Shown in pieces: positions 22,411-24,209 of a DNA stretch of 24,209 nt. Source of the DNA: a virus; IMG/VR virus record IMGVR_UViG_3300043427_001060, positions 1 to 24,209 of that record. The stretch is one strand, 5' to 3'. The notes below the pieces were generated by a model. The model was given only the letters and a program-made list of their open reading frames with translations. It was not told where the DNA came from and did not search any database. Position 1 is the first letter of the stretch. Every line of letters begins with the position of its first letter. The position numbers and the translations under genes are program-made.

Positions 22411-23994
22411 ATGAGCATTGTCAACTTCGGGAACTTCGCTGGCGGCCTGATGCGCGGCCACATGGCAGCCCAAGACGAGCGTCGCAAGGAAGAGGATCAG
22501 GAGTTCCAGAAGGAGCAGCGCAAGCAGTGGCGCGAGGAGCAGGAACGCCAGAAGCGCATCCGTGAAGGCATCGCGGGCGTCAAGCGGCCCGGAGCTGAGA
22601 CCGCCCGCACGCAGTTCATGGCCCCCGGCATCGACGGCGACGAGGCTATCCCCGGCGCGTTTAACGTGACGCAGCAAACGGACGCCGATTACTACCGCCA
22701 GTTGGGCGACGTGTACGCCCGCGAAGGTATGGTGGAGCAGGCTGAAGGCATGCGCGACCGGCTGTTCAATCTGGGGCAGCGCCAGTACCAGACGGGGCAG
22801 CAGAACCGCACTCTGACCCAGCAGCAGGCAGCCGATGCCGCGTTGGCCCGCCGCGCGACGATGATCAAGGAACTTCAGACGGACATGCCGGGGTTCCTCA
22901 CCCGGTACGCACCGATGTTCAACGCCGACCAGATCGGCGGAGACAAGTTCAAAGGTTCACAGGTGGCGTTTGCCTCGACCCCCAACGGTCAGACGGGCTA
23001 CATCATATCCCCCGATGGCAAGACCACGTCGCAGTTCCCGGTGACGCAGCAGTCCCTCATGGAGATCATCAACGGCCTGACCGACGCCGAGCTCAGTGCA
23101 GCTTCGCCCGAGCAGTATTCGGCTGCCGTTGCCCGTGGCATTCAGCGCGAGCAGGCGGCAACTGGACGAATCACGGCCAACGCGGCGCAACGCAATGCCG
23201 AGACCATGGAGCGGTATCGCAGCGACGTCGTCAGCAAGCCGACGTTCATGCAAGACGGTTCGGGCCGCGTTCTCGCGATGTCGTCGGACGGCACCCGCGT
23301 ACTGGGAACCTACGGCAACCCGCGCCCCGACTCCGCCTCGGCGGCGCTCAACCGCCCCAACGTCCGCACCGCTACGATCAACGTGCCGGACCCGACCACG
23401 GGCAAAGTCAGCAAGGTGCCGATCAACGTCGTCACTCAGCTTGGCGCGAACAACGTGCCGAAGGTCGCGGCCTACACCATGGACGGCAAGCCGATCACCG
23501 ACAACAAACTGTTGAGCCAACTGGCGGCGGGTGACTCTGCTCTGCCCGACAATCCCGTCAAGGCTCGCTACGAGGCGATCCGCCAGTCGGTGCTGGGGAA
23601 CAAGAACCTTGACGCCATGGAGATCAACAAGCAGTTGGCGCAGATCGACCAGATGGAGAACTTCGACATCATTCGCATGCAGGTACCGAACCTCAAGCCC
23701 GAGGAGCGAGTGCCCGAGCTGCGCAAGATCGTTGGCATGTTCCCGCCGGAGAAGCTGCGCGAACTCGGCTTTACCGCCGTGGAGATTACCCAAGCCATGA
23801 AGCCTGCTGCGCTTGCGCAGCCCAAGGCCAACGCCGGTTTCGGCGGCTCGGCGACCAATTCGGCGGCTCCGGCCAACCCCACGACGAACATGCTGCGCGA
23901 TCAGGTTCGCGGGCTCACTCGCCCGCCGCAAGAGCCGGTTGACGTGCGTAGCCTCCAGCCGACCCCTGTTCCTTACGGTGTACGCCCCTTCTAA
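22411..23994 (+). CDS. Putative internal virion protein, long helical
   Basis: A 527-residue protein. Residues 20-55 are a highly charged helix (RRKEEDQEFQKEQRKQWREEQERQKR) likely to form a coiled coil. The rest has Gln-rich segments (about 125-155), a mixed alpha/beta middle and a Pro/Ala/Asn-rich tail. No transmembrane segment, no enzyme motif. It does not resemble a lysozyme, so no peptidoglycan-cutting domain is seen. Position between the Ala/Gly-rich protein and the next large gene fits an ejection-complex component, as T7 gp14-16 or P22 gp7/16/20 are grouped. Weak AGGGG lies before the ATG at 22411; the next gene has its own AAGGAAG. Confidence 0.6.
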   Translation: MSIVNFGNFAGGLMRGHMAAQDERRKEEDQEFQKEQRKQWREEQERQKRIREGIAGVKRPGAETARTQFMAPGIDGDEAIPGAFNVTQQTDADYYRQLGDVYAREGMVEQAEGMRDRLFNLGQRQYQTGQQNRTLTQQQAADAALARRATMIKELQTDMPGFLTRYAPMFNADQIGGDKFKGSQVAFASTPNGQTGYIISPDGKTTSQFPVTQQSLMEIINGLTDAELSAASPEQYSAAVARGIQREQAATGRITANAAQRNAETMERYRSDVVSKPTFMQDGSGRVLAMSSDGTRVLGTYGNPRPDSASAALNRPNVRTATINVPDPTTGKVSKVPINVVTQLGANNVPKVAAYTMDGKPITDNKLLSQLAAGDSALPDNPVKARYEAIRQSVLGNKNLDAMEINKQLAQIDQMENFDIIRMQVPNLKPEERVPELRKIVGMFPPEKLRELGFTAVEITQAMKPAALAQPKANAGFGGSATNSAAPANPTTNMLRDQVRGLTRPPQEPVDVRSLQPTPVPYGVRPF

Positions 23995-24003
23995 GGAAGC
24001 CCG

Positions 24004-24209
24004 ATGCCGCTCGACCTGTCGCAACTGAGGGCAACCCCGTTTAGCGCGGGGGTAGACCAGAAGCCAAAACGCAACCCGATCAGTGCCGGTCTGTCTGCCG
24101 GTGTCGATTCGTTGCAGGGGCTCGGCTACAGCGCACTGGCTGCGGGTGCGGACGCTCTCGGTTTCGGCGGGGCTACGGACTGGGCGCTTGAGCAGGCGGC
24201 GCAAAACGA
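24004..24209 (+). CDS. Start of a further virion gene (partial at right edge)
   Basis: About 68 residues are visible from ATG 24004, with TAAGGAAG (23993-24000) just upstream. The start reads 'MPLDLSQLRATPFSAGVDQKPKRNPISAGLSAGVDSLQGLG', then 'ALAAGADALGFGGATDWALEQAAQN'. The GVDSLQGLGYSALAAGADALG segment is a pattern that I recall from the N-terminus of very large phage proteins encoded at this place, ejected or with fused enzymatic domains. The rest of the gene lies outside the window, so no function can be set. Confidence 0.6.
   Translation, partial: MPLDLSQLRATPFSAGVDQKPKRNPISAGLSAGVDSLQGLGYSALAAGADALGFGGATDWALEQAAQN

Noticed and set aside
1-24209. tRNA genes, integrase, attachment sites, transposons, defence genes
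   Set aside because: Gaps are too short for tRNAs and no protein motif of these classes was found among the + strand genes.

Overview
The window is a continuous stretch of a tailed bacteriophage genome (Caudoviricetes), G+C-rich, with every supported gene on the + strand. It runs from the 3' end of the large terminase gene into the first codons of a further virion gene. The order is large terminase, P22-size portal, scaffold, HK97-fold-type coat, short head-tail adaptors, fibres, lysis genes, nozzle-like protein and internal virion proteins. No tail tube, tail sheath or tape-measure gene is visible, so a short-tailed (podovirus-like) particle is the best reading. The i-spanin/o-spanin pair (Rz with nested Rz1) means a host with an outer membrane. 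Resemblance of the endolysin to lysozymes of proteobacterial phages suggests a proteobacterium, but the host cannot be fixed from this sequence.

Region by region: (1) 1-5516, packaging and head: TerL C-terminus, portal, a 51-residue Lys/Cys mini-protein, an 83-residue protein behind a sigma70-like promoter, scaffold, coat, and a small decoration-like protein, with hairpins before and after the coat gene and a strong terminator at 5480-5508. (2) 5525-12880, connector and fibres: two tandem adaptor-like proteins, three small tail/fibre-base proteins, a repeat-rich 705-residue fibre, a 671-residue protein made of three related beta-rich domains, and a fibre-assembly (chaperone-like) protein. (3) 12915-14404, lysis: a small conserved protein, a pinholin-like holin, a SAR endolysin, and Rz with Rz1 nested inside it. 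(4) 14380-15882: an HExxH metallopeptidase-like protein, a metallophosphoesterase with an N-terminal helix-turn-helix, and a 47-residue membrane protein, joined by overlaps. (5) 15956-20690: a nozzle-like structural protein, a fibre or tip protein with a lambda gpJ-type domain and a carbohydrate-binding-like segment, its probable assembly partner, and a protein with two DDxxD motifs. (6) 20692-24209: likely internal/ejection proteins, with a terminator at 22377-22394.

Genes are tightly coupled: ATGA or GTGA overlaps and stop-proximal AGGAG sites recur, and the longest non-coding stretch is about 73 bases. No integrase, repressor, polymerase, tRNA, CRISPR array, reverse transcriptase or transposase is visible. 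I did not find a clear-cut new multi-gene system. The most unexplained parts are the two-enzyme cassette behind the spanins, the DDxxD protein, the CxxC mini-protein, and the expression signals around the coat gene.
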